A DNA stretch of 64,000 nucleotides from Spodoptera frugiperda. Lineage: Eukaryota > Arthropoda > Insecta > Lepidoptera > Noctuidae. The notes under the pieces were generated by a model, which saw only the letters and a program-made list of their open reading frames with translations, was not told where the DNA came from and made no database searches. The position numbers and the translations under genes were made by a program. Positions 35,054 to 50,000 of the stretch are shown here, one piece after another; within the stretch, counting starts at the first letter, position 1, and each line of letters opens with the position of its first letter. The stretch spans positions 11,567,788 through 11,631,787 of the forward strand of contig NC_064217.1 in NCBI RefSeq assembly GCF_023101765.2, given 5' to 3'.

Positions 35054-38000
35054 ATGGATCGAATAAATTTCACAGTTAATGGAGATCGATATTCTTTAAG
35101 TAAGTTATTTTTTTTTCTGTATAATTGAAGTGGTATTCTCTGATAAACCTGTACATTTTAAACTGCGGTTTTCGACCAGCCTGCCAAGGGTAGTGATGAG
35201 GGTAAATATACTGGTAGCTACATGTAAACGAGGCTCATAGTAGACAAGTGGACTGACACTGGCTGTTGATGAAGAAGTGAAATTGTAAAGAAAAAAAACA
35301 GTCTGATACTATTTTCTCCGACCAATTTTCTCTTCTATTATCCAGCATCTATGATCAATGAAAATTATACTTTGTCAAAACAAAATACCGTCCAATTTTG
35401 AACTAAAGGCCAAACTCAAAATATGCAACTGCGTTGTCCGTTAAAATAGGTTTTGTTAATCTCATTTTATTTCATAATCATGATGAAACTTTATCATGAG
35501 ACAAAATTAAATATTTTTAGTCAAAAAAACGGTCAAACAGGTTTAGTTTAGTAAAGTCTACGACAAACAGTTTCAGAGGTCATTAAACTGGATCTGAAAA
35601 AAAAAATATTTTCTTACCTATTCTCTGTGTGATAAATAACAGACATATGTTTTTAATACCAGCATCTAGCTTCACTAACGGATAGACTGACTGACTATTA
35701 TTTATTTCTTTATTTGTTGACATTTCAAAAGTGCCTATTGATGGTTTAATTGGAATAAATGATTTGACTTTGACTTTAAAATAACATGGAAGATATCTTC
35801 TATAATATAAAAATAAGTCGGGTTTTCCTTCCTGACGCTATAACTCCAGAACGCGCAAACCGATTTCCACGGTTTTGCATTTTTTCGAAAGGTCTCAGGC
35901 TCCGTGAGGTTTATAGCAGAGAAAATCTAGGAAAAAAATATGAGAAAAGCAGCAATTGGTGCAATGCAGTCATTTTGGTTGATTGGCGAAATGGAGTTCG
36001 CCGGGTTTGCTAGTATTTTTTTTTTATTTCTATGACAAATTAATTTTGATTTAGTTCGTTTACACACATGTGTAGAGAGAGTTCAATGTTTTTATCAGTC
36101 ATTAATGAAGCAAGGCAATGACTCAAGCTCTAAATGCTCTGCTGCTCTACTGTAAACATAATAACGCACCTTTTAATCCTGTGATAAAATAAATTATAAT
36201 GTAAACCAAGTGATTGTAACCGAGATCCCTTGCTCGGTAGTTCTGCTTGTAACCACTCTAAAAATAGCAGGATTGTGATGATCCCCTGTAATGAGGTTGA
36301 TGTGCTAGCTCATCACAAACTGACATCTGTGTACCATAAAATCGGATTTGTTCCACCTTTTTTTTGAAGCCTTGGACGACGCGAGAGAGAGTGTCAGACT
36401 CTTACTGACTTAAAACTACCCCGTTTATACTCCTGCTTTTCTAGCTGCAGCACCGGTAAACCCGCTAGGTAATCCGCTAATATAATTTGATATTAGTTCA
36501 AATTTTATTCGTTTTTGCACACCAATAAAAGTTTTTTGCACATTTCATTGAAGTTGCTAAAACCATTACCTATCAAGAACGTAATTGTATATGTATATAC
36601 CTCTACCTATATACCTAAGTACATAAACATAACTGGTGTATATACATCGTGCAGGCTGTAATGACATTATGATTATATATAAAAAAAAAAACAATAGAAC
36701 ACAAAAAATGTACACAAATTATTCATCGTCGTGATAATTAGTTTTATGTATAAAAATAACAATATACTGATAAATTTAAATGAGTGTTATCGGCCTGTTT
36801 GTTTGTTTATATACAATATAATGAAGATAAGATAAGCCTATATAAGTGGCCACTGCTGACCAAGGGCCTCTTCTCACTCGGAGAAGGTTTGAGCATTAAT
36901 CACCACGCTTGCTCAAAGCCGGTTGGCGATTTCAAACTTATAATTAGAAATTATAAGTCCAGGATCCTCACGATGTTTTCCTTCACCATTTGTCAGTGTT
37001 GTCTAAATAATCTTAAAAACTAATTATAACTCGGAAAAAGTCACATTAGTACTTGCCGTTGGTAGATTTCGAACCCGCATTCTCATGCTTGAGAAGTGAG
37101 CGTCTTAATCTTCCGGGTCACCACGACATGCAATGAAGATATACAGTATTAAATATGTATCTAAAACCATAATATTGACTTTATCCGGCCCTAATCCAGT
37201 CGTAAGCTAACCAGTACCCTTAGTATAAGTTTGCATTACCTTTAAAGTAATCGAAATGAGAGCGCGTTCGGCTCTCTCATTGGTTGATTCATTCGTGCCG
37301 GCCAATCAGAGCGCCGAACTCGCTGTCGTTTCATTTTCGTTCAACGTAAAGCAAACTCATACCAATGGTACAGTTGACCGTAACGTAATAGTCATAAGGG
37401 TCAAAATAATAATGTCCCAATATTGAAAGAATGGTGTCATTCAACCAGTACATACCAATTACCAACAGGTCATATTTATTTGGAACACTCTGTGTTATGA
37501 AATATCTCATTGTACTATTATGGGCCAGATTGTGTATACAGCGTGTTGTAAAACCCTTTACACGCTTATAATAGTATTTAAGTGTGGGAGGGCTATGCTT
37601 CGGCACGAATGGGTCGGCTCGACCGGAGTGATACCACGGCCTCACTGAAAACTGACGTGACACAACGCTTGCGTTGTGTTTCGTTGTGTAAGTGAGGTTA
37701 CCGGAGGCCCAATTAACCCCTTCCCAATCCCCGATTCTCCAACAACCCTTAAATTCCTAACCCCCAAAACGCCTCTAGTGTTTTGGGTGTCCATGGGCAG
37801 CGATTGCTTACCATCGGGTGATCCGTCAGCTCGTTTACCGCGTGTGAACGACAAATTGTATTAGTATGTAAATACAAATACCTACCCAAACCCAATCAAT
37901 AAATACCTACACTAATATTGTTATAACAGCGACGAGACGTAGGCCTCTAGGTCACTGACACTGCTCAACATCAGTCTACCTTAATCACATCCCAGATCGG

Positions 38001-41000
38001 CCGGCTGGAAACGAGTAGATCGACCTTTGCATCTAAATAAACGACAATAGAATCGTACCTAGCAGAATATATTGTATGTAATATATACTATATTGATACG
38101 TACTATAGTTTTTGTTACGTATATTTATTAAAAGATCGCTATAATACGATATTTGTATGTAAAATTCTTTTATTTCGTATAATAATTTGATCATGCTGTA
38201 GATATATTTAGGGCCAGTTAACCTACCGAGTTGCTTAATGAGAGCAACTTTCATTTGTTGCTGCCACTTTGCCTAAGAAAAAAACTTACTGCCGTACTCA
38301 GAGATATTTAATTACGGTACTTAAAATGTTCCTTAGCAACGATTTTGTGCCGAATACAATTGCTAAGAACTGGGTTACTTAACCCATTAAATGACTCTGA
38401 GTCCGGCGCTAAAACTACTTTAAATGCCCATTTTAATGTGAATGACGTATACAGACTTATTTATTATTTTAGTTTTATTTTTATTCGCAGTAGTTAACAG
38501 TACAGAGTCTGAATCTTTTTTACTATTGTTACTATTGCTTTAGTTGCCCCCACTCTACCTAATTCTTCGAAATCTAAGAGCGGTAAAATGTATTTGTATC
38601 CATTGATAAATTATTTTGATAAGAGTATCTTTGAGATTCCGAAAAGAAAGAGGGACAAACAAGCATATGGGGCGCCTGATGGTAAAAGACCAGCAACACT
38701 CCAGGGTTCACGAGTACGAAGCTAGCGATTTGGGGAGGAGAATCGGATGAACGATTTTGTATCGAAAACAATTGCTAAGAACTGGGTTAAGTAACTAGTA
38801 TGGCAGTACATAATCTTTTATTTCTCTTTCAGCGGGTACTGAAGTGAGTCCAGAAACGACTCTGAACGATTACCTGAGGAATTACCTGCAGCTGTATGGC
38901 ACCAAGGCGATGTGCCACGAGGGAGGCTGCGGCGCATGCGTGGTGTCCGTCTCGCAGGTCCACCCTGCTACTAAGGAGAAACATGTGTTCTCTGTCAATT
39001 CTGTAAGTATTTACTAAATTTTATAAAACCCCTTGTCTGAGATAGGTGACGTTTAACGCCATTTCTAATCTATGAGTAAGTGACACCCAATAAAGATACG
39101 CATCCACATGCCCGCATCGTACGCATCGCACGTATCGTACGCATCGCATGTAGGCATTGCCGATAATGCAGTCCGTACGATGCGGATCAGTGGACGCAGT
39201 TGCTTGAGTTACAGTACAAATAAGGGGTTAGTTTAGGTGCTACGTACGAAGTAATTTTTAGTTAAGAGATGGGTTTCTCAGGATGTAGATTATTATCAGC
39301 TGACAAACAACGCACGTTTAGTTATAAAAAATATTCGAAAACAATACGCACCACAATAAATGCACAAGCTCATAAAAACATCGTAAACGTGGAAAAAATC
39401 TAAACGACTTCACTACAGCAAAAACTATGTACTTCTTTATGTACATTATGTGTAATGATTTATAATAAAGAACAATTTTACTTAAATACTTTAAAATTTC
39501 TCAGTAGCACGGAGCCAGGCATTGCGTCTGATAAATAGCAATTATATAGGCGCACCCCTATTACATAGGACTCATAACATCACTGGTGAAAGGTATAATA
39601 TATTGGATATTTGGCATTGAGATTCATTACGTACAGTTCTGCTTACCCTTTACGAGTTTTGGACCACCTAGTTGGTTTAGCGGAACTCCGGCTGAAAGAG
39701 CAAAAGTAGGAACAAGGTGATTTTTAGTCAGTAAGAGTCTGACACTCCCTTTTGCCTCACCCATGGTGGGATAAGTCCTTGGATGATTTTTCCCCTTAAA
39801 AAACCCCTCGGGGCTAAAAATTCGTGACGCTATGGAATATTTTTTACTGAAATACTTTATGTTCACTCACACTGAACATAAAGTACACACACACACAGCT
39901 GTGGTGGCCATTTTTTATGCGCATGTGTCTCATAAAACAGTAGTTGGCACGCCTTAAATCTTTTTGGAAACATAGTAAAACAATAGCCTTTATTTATATG
40001 CCGACTAGGTATACAGAAACAAACTATTAAAATAATAATTATGACAAACTACGTAACGTACATACATAATTATACCTACTGTTTTGATTATACTAATTAT
40101 AACCTTCATATACTTACAATAGGGTCTATGCGCATGATTCAAATAACGATAATTTTTTTTTCATATAATCTCTTTTCCTTTATATTTATAAATCTATCAA
40201 TAATTTTCAATATAATTTTGTTTTGAATAAGAAAATAATTATTGCAAAATGCACAAAATAAGCGGGAAATTCAAATTAGTTGAAACGCATTGCTATTGGT
40301 CAGAGTAGTTTGTGACGTCAAAGTCTATAATAACAAATATCAACAAGTGCTATTGTTGAATGCTTGCAACGAAATTCAGTTTTTTTGTGATTTTGAGTTG
40401 ATATTGAAGTGATATTGTTTCGTAAAAGAGTGGCAGGAAAGTCACAGGAAATGACTGATATTGGTTACGTCAAGGCACAATCGGACAATCTTCCAAAAAT
40501 TGATGTGTTTATGATGACCGCGTATTTCACATCAAATTCGGATTTTACGTCTACTGAAATAAAAGGAGTGAAAGCAGCAAGGTAATTACACAATAAATAT
40601 TATATTTATTTGGTTTTCGACGCCTTCTTTGGATAATTTTTACCTTTAAGTAAATAGAAATAGCCTGGAAATAACATAACCTTAAAATGCGAATGGGAGA
40701 ACATTTTAAGGTTATTTATTGTATTGTGTGAAAAACATATTATCTGAAGCTGAGGCTGCTTTGTATCATTAACTTGACACTTTGCTTGAGTATAAGTGGC
40801 GTGCCTTGCACTCCCTCAAGTTCTCATAAGTACATAGGCTGAGTACGTCTTGTTCTCCTTACGTCCTCACCTCTCGGGACAAGAAAAAATACTTTATTTG
40901 GTGCATTTCTATTTGTATTTTTACACTTGGGCACGATACAATATTTAAAAGTCGGTTTACTATCCTGTTGCATTATGTAATTGAAGTGAATTCACGTAAA

Positions 41001-44000
41001 ACACGAAATATATACAAATTATGACCCAAAACACTTTGCAGTTTCAACTGTTATTATAGACTTTGACGTCACGCGAGCGCGCCAAAATGACGGTCGTTTA
41101 AAATGCTGTTACGAATCTATTATTTTAAAACTGCTTTTTTTACCCGAATTCCTTTTTTTTTGGTGCTGGTTTTTTTAACATTTATATAATGATGTAAATT
41201 ACCATTTAAAAACATTTAAAAAATACATGCATATACCCTATTATAATACTCATACAGTAGTACTACTTTACTTCGGTTAAAGAACTTAGTTTATAGATAA
41301 CCGGCTTCAAGTAAAGTGGCCAGTTCACTCAGTAACTTGGATAAAAACTTGTCAAGACAGTTTATACGGACCGAGTTTTCATACAAACCTTTCAAACAGG
41401 ATTTCATAAACATAATATGGAAACTTGGTACTCAAAAATACGTAGGTAATATAATAATTATCAAAGTTCAAATACCGTAAAACGAGGTGAATAGAAATCA
41501 AGGGGTGAATAGGTACAGGAATGGGGTGAATAGATGTTATAATGATGATGGTAGTTTTTCGAAATAACCTTTCAACGAGCAATTATTCCCGTGATTTTAA
41601 ATTTGTATTTGCCCAATCTTCCTAATTCCCGATTACCCAACAACCCTTAAATTCCTAACCCGCAAAGGCCGGCAACACACTTGTAACGCCTTTAGTATTT
41701 CGGACGTATGTGCGACGACGATTAGTTACCGCGATTGCAATCCGATAAGTAGTTCACCATAAAAAAAATCAAAATGTTTCTGCCTCTGTAAACTCTTTTT
41801 CGGAAATATTTTTGACTAACTAGTTATTTAGACTGTAATGTATTGAGTATAAGTATCAAATTCCATTAAAATCGGATCAGTAGTTTGTATTATTTTGACT
41901 TTATAGTTTGTATGAAAATCCGCGCTGCGGTTAAGTTATTTTAGTTTTGTCATGCCTGGGACCTGATCAGCCGCTGAGGTGATTCAACCTCACAAGTTCA
42001 CGGGCACATTGCGTATGGGTAAACATGTCTGATTTATTCTTTGAGCATGTTTACTTCTTAACGTAGGTAATTCAATGGTTATCCAATGTATTTGTAAATG
42101 TTTTTATGAACGACAAATTGTTATTCAATGATTCAAACATTATTTTGTTTGTTGGAGATTTGTTTGGAAACTGACACGAATAAAGGGTCTTGTGATTTTA
42201 GTTTTAGAGTTTTAAGACATCAACAATAGCTAGGCTATTCTATAATTGCAAATTCAAATTTTCGAAGTCCTCGATCACATTCTCGCCCGTCTTTGGCTGA
42301 GATTATTCTCACAACCAATGACGGATCGTGATCGAATCCATTTTTCGAATTGAAAGTTACAGAATAGCCTAGCAAAGTTAATTATTTATTTCAAATACAC
42401 TAGGAAGGCACTTTGAACGAACGTAGGCAAAATCATCACTTTTTGCAATTAAAATTTTGTGTAAAATCCCTCACAAGTTTTAAAAAAATCCGGTAATTAT
42501 ATATAATTATATCCCGGTAATTATATTAAAATTACCTAGTGGCTGGAATCTAGATTCAGTGCTTCATAGTAAGCTAGGCAATAAGTACTCTAATCATTGT
42601 TTCTGGTTCTATTGAATTCCAACAATGGATGAGATTAGAATGTTTTCCAAACATAGGTAGGCATACATAGCTCACGTATTTGTCTCGTGAGGATAAGCAG
42701 AGAAAGCAGAAACCTATACCTTGCATAGGTACTTCTTTAGCGTAATGACAAGAGAGACCTGAAACCTATGCATGTTATTTAATAATTTATAACTCATATT
42801 AATCAAAAGGTCAACCTAAAATAAACCTTAAAATTGTGTCTTTAGGAACGTATTTTTTTTAAGGCGGGAAAATCATCCAAATGACTTCTCCCGCCTTAGG
42901 CGAGGCGAGAGGGAGTGTCAGACTCTTACTGACTAAAAACCACCCCGTTCCTACTCTTGCTTTTCAAGCCGGAGCCCCGGTAAACCCGCATTAGGAACGT
43001 ATTTGTCCTGTAATATTACTGTCATTAACTTATTACGTTTTTGTACCTGACTTTTTTAACATAGGCACTTAAGTAGATGCCTAGGTAATTCATATATGTC
43101 AACCAAGTTTTTGTTTAAAACATCTTTAAGGAAAACTCGAGAATCAGGTTTATAAGCAAGTTAATTTATAAAGCATTGTTTTTCTGTCGATTTTGCAGTA
43201 AATAAAATAATAAATTAAAAGGAGTGTGTACCTAATTACCTAGTGTGCAGTCTGAATGACGTAGGCGCTGTATATGAAGTAGATTATAATTAATAATTAA
43301 TTAGGAAGGCATTGCGTAATTGCAATGCGTTTTTATATACTTCATAAAACTTTGCTTATAAAATGTATATAAGGTAAATATCCCGTTTCGAGTTCTAATA
43401 CTAGTGTTAGTGACCATGTCAGTTTAAAAATTTTACTTATGTTGTTATTCTCGAAGAGCAAGGACAGATAGCAGTAAAGCTTGTATTGCATTTTTTTCGA
43501 TGGTATAAGCTGACAAGCAGACAAGGACACACAAAACACCAGGGTTAGGAATTTAAGGGTTGTTGAGCAATCGGGGATTGGGAAGGAGGTAATTGGGCCT
43601 CCGGTAACCTAACTCACACAACGCAAGAATTGTTTCTCGAAGCCTTCTGTGAAACCGTATCACTCCGGTCGGGCCAGCCATGAGGCATGGGCAGAACAGC
43701 ATCATGAACGATTTCTCATTGTCGACCGTACTGTGAGCTATGATATGCTATGCATAGTGTATATCTACAGAAATAGAGCGGCAGGTCAAGTGCGTTGAAT
43801 CCGTAAAGACGTCCATAAGCCATTACGTTTTTGTTTACTATAACTTACTGTACCTACATAAGTATAACGTTTTAACCCAACAATTTGTGAGCATGACGTG
43901 TCAAGGTAGACGAATAACCTTCAATTTTGAAAACAATGCTCAAAATATAATCTTCACATAAATTATCTACTACAACACAAGATAAGTACATAATTTACTA

Positions 44001-47000
44001 AAATCGTAAATCTCCACACGGATATGACATAGTGCCTATGAGCATAAACAACTAAAAATAAAAACTTGCAATAGCCAAAAAGAAAAACAAAATTTTTCCT
44101 TAGAAAAACAGCCGGAGTTACCTGTTATGCGTGTCATACATTTTAGTTTTTTTTTCATTAACTTAAATATTTATTGATTACATAAAGAGTGAAACTATTG
44201 CGAAACACTAAGTAAAATTCCAGTATCCATAATAAAATTTACGGTCAATTTAAGGAAAAACCTAACTCCCGTTATTCCTGTCCAGGGAATCAAGCCTAAG
44301 GCCTGAGAGCAATTGCTAGGCAGTCCAAGAGCTGCGGACTACCTAGTAGGTTTACCGGGGCTCCGGCTCAAAGAGCAGGTGTAGGAACGGGGTGGTTTTA
44401 AGTCAGTAAGAGTCTGACACTCCCTCTCAACTCACCCAAGACGGAAAAAGTCATCGGATGACTTTCCCCCTTAAAAAATGAGGCAGTCCAACTTGTAGCC
44501 ATTCTACCAACGCCGCAATAAATTAATAATTATAATGCTATGTACCAGTTAGGTAATAATACGTAAAATGACTCAATTGCGACCTTTGAACGACCATTAG
44601 CTTAAATTAAAATAAATCAGATCAAAAACCCAGTACCTAAAAGTGTATTTACATGAATGAAATATATTTAAATTATAAATAAGCTGTTTTGTGGGTAACT
44701 GGGACCGAATGACGCAGACAAACACTATATTAATAACATAAGTGTTATTAGTACGCAATATATACTTAATTAAGCGACAAGGATACGCAATTTTATTATT
44801 AAATAATACATACATATATATGTAGTACAGGAAGTGGTTTGTATAATTGTATATGTGGTGTTATCCGTGTATATAAAAGTACTACTTTACTTACATTAAC
44901 AATCTTTAAGAGTAAAATAAATGTATGCATAACAAGGGCTCTTGGTCCATCCAAGAGTCCGTGTACAAATAATATATAGGTAAATAGACATAAAAAAGCT
45001 ATTTAAAAGTCCATTATAGGTATCCTTTACAAAAGTGGGATCTCAAACCAACCAAATTGGATAATATGGCCCGTAATACGTTTTCCACGCGGATTGGAGA
45101 TCACAGTTTAAAACGTTTATCAGAGAGCGCTACGGCAGTCTCTGTTAAATATTTAGTAGGTACCTTTATTTGAGCGAGGAAAATCGTCCAATTACTTCTC
45201 CCGCCTTGGGTGAGGGAGTGTCAGACTCTTACTGACTAAATACCACTTCGTTCCTACTCGAGCTGCAGCCCCGGCAACCTTTCAGGTTTTCCGTGGCTTC
45301 GTATCAGGCATTAGCCCTATTAGACCCCATTTCTGGTGACCTGATGGCTAAATATTTAGTTCCTTAAGCCTGCTATCAGAAAACTGTTGACTGTCCGGAG
45401 ACCGGTAACCTATGCGACAGTTAATGTGTTAAACGGTTCTTACGACACATCCGCAGGATGAGTAGGGATGGTGACTACCAACGTTATCTACTCTGTTCAT
45501 ATCACCACATGACGACTGGCTAATTTATTTGTTTGAGGAGATATTGTCATACAAAGCTCCATTGCTGCCAATCATTTCAAAGCAGCAAAAAGTTGTTGTG
45601 TTGTTACGGTCACCTCTACGTCTACCTCTCTTTTTTTTCAGACAATACATACGTTGGTTGATGTTGTGTGATACATTGATCATTTTAGTGAATCAAAAAC
45701 ATTGCACAACTTTTGATTCAAATAAAAACTTAAAACTCTAGATCGTATTCAAAGATTAGTCTACTCGTTTACTTATCATATCGTACCTCGTTCTCATTCA
45801 TAAAAATATTCCAGTAAGTTCTAATTAAACTTTTTATTAAAGGGGAAAAATCATCCAATAACTTCTCTCGCCTTGGGCGAGGCGAGAGGGAGTGTCAGAC
45901 TCTTACTGACTAAACACCACTCCGTTCCTACTCCTGCTTTTCGAGCCGGAGCCCCGGTAAACCCGCTAGGTAGTCCGCAGCTCTGTATCAGGCATCAGGC
46001 AACCTAATTAGATACCTAATTTATATTCTCAAATTATTATTTTTTCTTCATATTATTTGCAGTGTTTAGTCCACATACTGTCCTGCCACGATTGGGATAT
46101 AACCACGGTCGAGGGTATAGGGAACCGCAAAGATGGCTACCATGCCATCCAAGACCGCTTGGCGACGTTCAACGGAACCCAGTGCGGTTACTGCACTCCA
46201 GGGTGGATCATGAATATGTACAGGTTGGTTATAGACCCTATTACTTTTTAAACTTATTGCCCCTCAAATTAATATGCTATTCAATATTAATTTTATCGAA
46301 TTTTATCGATCTGAGGTCTGATTATTAATTACTATGAAGTTGGTGGAGGTCCAATTACCCCCTTCTCCAGTCCTCCTAATCCCCAAATCCCCCACAATCG
46401 TCAAATTCCTAACCTCCAAAAGACAGGTAACGTCTCTGGTGTTTCGGGTGTCCATGGGCGGCGCCGATTGCTTACCATCAAGTAATCCGTCTGCTCACAT
46501 ACCAGCTTATCTAACATTATAAAAAAAATTGTTATGGTATTTTCAAATACTAATACACGATCATCACTTCTCTCCAGCCTGGACAAGTCTACCAAGAACC
46601 TGACGACTCAGCAGGTGGAGAACTCGTTCGGTGGCAACATGTGCCGCTGCACCGGCTACCGACCGATCCTGGACGCCTTCAAGAGCTTCGCCTCTGATAC
46701 TGACCCTGAATTACAGGATAAACTCCAGGTAATTAAGCGTAAGCTTTAGGTGTTCAGGAAACAAGGGATTAGGAAACTGATTTGCGTAACTACCATTTAA
46801 ATATGCTATGTAGATATTTTTTAGTATTGCGAATGAGCTTTAGTATGATTACAATTTCATTTAATTCCAAAATATTTTTGGAGGGACCTGACAAACATAC
46901 TTGTGAACGTACAAACATAATTTATACCAGAAGAAATTACAGCAGAATTGAGAACCTTCTCTTTTTATAAAACTACTTAAAAAGCACTTAGAAGCACCAG

Positions 47001-50000
47001 CGAAACCTTTACATACCCCACGGAGAAAAAAAAAACAAAACCTCATTATCTAAAGGTTCATCTAATCTTCTGTCCAGGACCTAGAAGATCTCCACATAAA
47101 TAAATGTGCAAAAAAATGCGCTCGCAAATGCAGCACATCAGAGGATGAATGGTGTCTCATAGAGAACCCAGAAGAATCTTTGAAGGAGTTGAGGACAGAT
47201 GTGGGGCGCTGGTACAAGGCGTATAGCATCCAAGATGTGTTTAAGGTACGTTTCACTGACTGCCACTCTTAAGACTTCAGTGTTCCGCTGTTTTCATGGT
47301 TCTATCTACTGTAGATCCTGACTTACAGGAGTTGTGGTTTGGGAGGTTTGAAAGGTAGTGGCGGGCTTGGCCCAATAAAAAAATAACTGCCACTCTTCTT
47401 TAGGTTCTATAAGAATTAACATTTATATGAGGCTTTACTATACTGAATGATGATATACAACATGACACAGAAGATTAAAAAATGTTTAATTATCTCAACA
47501 GGTACTGTCGCGTGAAGGTACAAATAGTTACAGATTGGTCGCCGGCAACACTGGAAAAGGTACGTTGATACGATTAGTACAAAAACCCCTTACAATACAA
47601 ACTTAACCCAGCCCAGGAAGCAGACCTTAGATTCCTTGGTCGATCCGGAGCTGTGGACTTCCTAGCGGGGTGTTTGTAGGAACTGGGTAGTTTTTAGTCA
47701 ATAAGAGTTTGACGCTCCCTCTCACCTCATCCAAGGCATGAGAAGTCATTAAATGATTTTCCCCCTTTAAAAAAAGACTCTTTGGTCAGTAGCAACCTCT
47801 CAACCAACAAGACAATAATGTATCTACTATTTTTTACCCAACATAATACTATTTTGCAGGCGTATACCCAATATCATTGGAGCCCAAGATCTTAATAGAC
47901 ATATCGTCGATAGAAACTCTAAAACTGGTGCAGTCTGATGAGAACCTGATCCTGGGCGCTGGCATGTCCCTCACTGACGTCATGAAGACCTTCCAGAAGT
48001 GGAGCAAGCAGAACCAGGACTTCAGCTACCTGGAAACTCTGTATAAACACCTGGATTTAGTTGCACATGTACCTGTGAGAAATGTGAGTTGGATCTTAAT
48101 TATTAAATTGTTTTCTTTCTATCATTTCCTAGAGTTAATATTATATTACATCTACACAATAGCCTGTGACTGCAGACAAAAGCCTGTAAAATTATTTTAA
48201 TACCACTGATAAACGATGAAGGAAACATCGTGAGGAAACCTGGGTTTATGATTTCTAATTATAAATTTCTCACCAACCCGCATTGCAAGCAAGCGTGGCG
48301 ATTAATGATCAAACCTTCTTCGTGCAAGAAGCCTTTAGTCAGCAATGGCCATTTATAGGCTGTTGATGTTGTTGATGTTGGTGTTATTTACGCTGAACTT
48401 ACTATCTTTATAATTTCAGGTGGGAACTATAGGAGGGAATCTATCTTTGAAGAACCAATTCCGCGACTTTCCCTCCGATGTATTTTTGATTTTAGCAACA
48501 GTAGGAGCTACTATTACAGTAGGTTAGTACCAAAATATCTATCTTCTGGTGGTCTTGATTTAACCAGGCACTTACTCAATTCTCAATGCTTTATTGCTTT
48601 CCACGTGTAAAACTTACTTAAATATAACTGAGACAACAATGTAGACCCTGTCAGGCACAACAATATAAGTTTTGGAGAAAACACGCTTTTACAGGACGCT
48701 TTTGACAAAATAATTATGTAGTAAGTGATTAGGTGTACATCCAAACACGTGTGCAATTAAGTGTAAATTAAATTAAGTAATGTTTCTTACGTTAACTCAT
48801 CATTCATGATATTCTCACGTCTTATATGACTAGAGTTTTATAAAAGAGTTTGTTTGAGTTTGAGTTAAATAAAAATTATCCTTGAACGTATGTTAAGTGG
48901 TATTGTAAATTAAATCGTATATGGTCGAATTTCGACCACTAGGCGACCACTAGTTCGTCATTAATAGTCAATATAAATTCTTCACAACATTGTAAAGGTA
49001 AGCGTCCACAGGCCCGCATCGCACGCATTTCGTATGACGTCATCAGTACGCATCACATTGCCGATGACACGGTCCGTACGATGCGGATCAATGGACGCAG
49101 TTGTATAAGTTTCTATACAAGATAAACTAAAATCCGTTGCGTGCGATAAGGGCCGGTGGACGCGTACCTTAAAAGAGAAAACGTCTCAAAAATATAACGC
49201 TTATTTTTTTATCTTTTCCAGTTAATAATGACCTTAGTAAAGTGGAATTGAAAACTAAAGAGTTTCTAACAGCAAACTTGAAAGACAAACTGATATGTGA
49301 TGTGAAGCTACCTCCTCTATCGAAGAGTAATCTCATCAGGACTTATAAGGTAACTTCTCCTAAGGTTTCTACAGACTCTATGCCGCCATAACGTGCCGCT
49401 GGGCAAGCCGTAATGAAACCTTTTTTTCTTTTTTTTTTAAAAAAAACGTTGCCCAGCACTGGGATTTTCTCCTGTGTCGTGGGTGCGTTTACAAACATAC
49501 AAGTTCACATACACATGACACCCAGACCCGAAACAACAATTTGTGGATCACACAAAGAGTTGCTCCGTGTGGGAATCGAACCCGCTACACGTAGCGCGGC
49601 AGCCGGTTGCCCAGCCACCGCGCCAACCGTGCAGTCAAACTGATGTATTCTGAGGGTTTGCCAGGCAAACCAGACGCCGCCACGCGACTTGATTATGCAA
49701 TATGCAGTGCTAGCGTAATGACTAGTTGAGAGGCTGCTTTAATTCTTGCGTTAGGTCAAAATGTGTTTACGGATTTCAAACAGTTATCATTGAGACAGTT
49801 TAAAAAATTGGAATAATAGTTTTCGGGTAACGTTTTACTTTTCACTAGCTCGGGAGCCGCAAGGAACAGAGCATAATATCAGCTGATTGTTAAAGATAAG
49901 GGTAAGTGAGGGTAACATCGTCATCATGAGCACCGCAATCGTCGCGCTGTCACATTAATTACCATCTGTCTGAACTCGATTTCGAGTTTAATTTTTCACT

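Larger units (their letters stand above)
39003..46062 (+). other. AOX: aldehyde oxidase intron 2 (7.06 kb)
   Basis: The largest intron. It carries S1, S2 (five copies), S3 (two), the 40312-41072 element, the CTAGGCTATTCT MITE and the partial GGGGTGAATAG arm. No additional exon is visible. Confidence 0.7.
35054..47245 (+). other. AOX: aldehyde oxidase exons 1-5: two 2Fe-2S domains
   Basis: Residues 1-232. The plant-ferredoxin-like domain has CHEGGCGAC (residues 43-51) plus Cys73, the first residue of exon 3. The second, helical domain has CGYC (113-116) and CRC (148-150). Exon 5 encodes a Cys- and Lys-rich linker (seen: CAKKCARKC) typical of the variable segment between the iron-sulfur and flavin domains. 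Together these exons would carry electrons from the molybdenum site to FAD. Confidence 0.93.
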
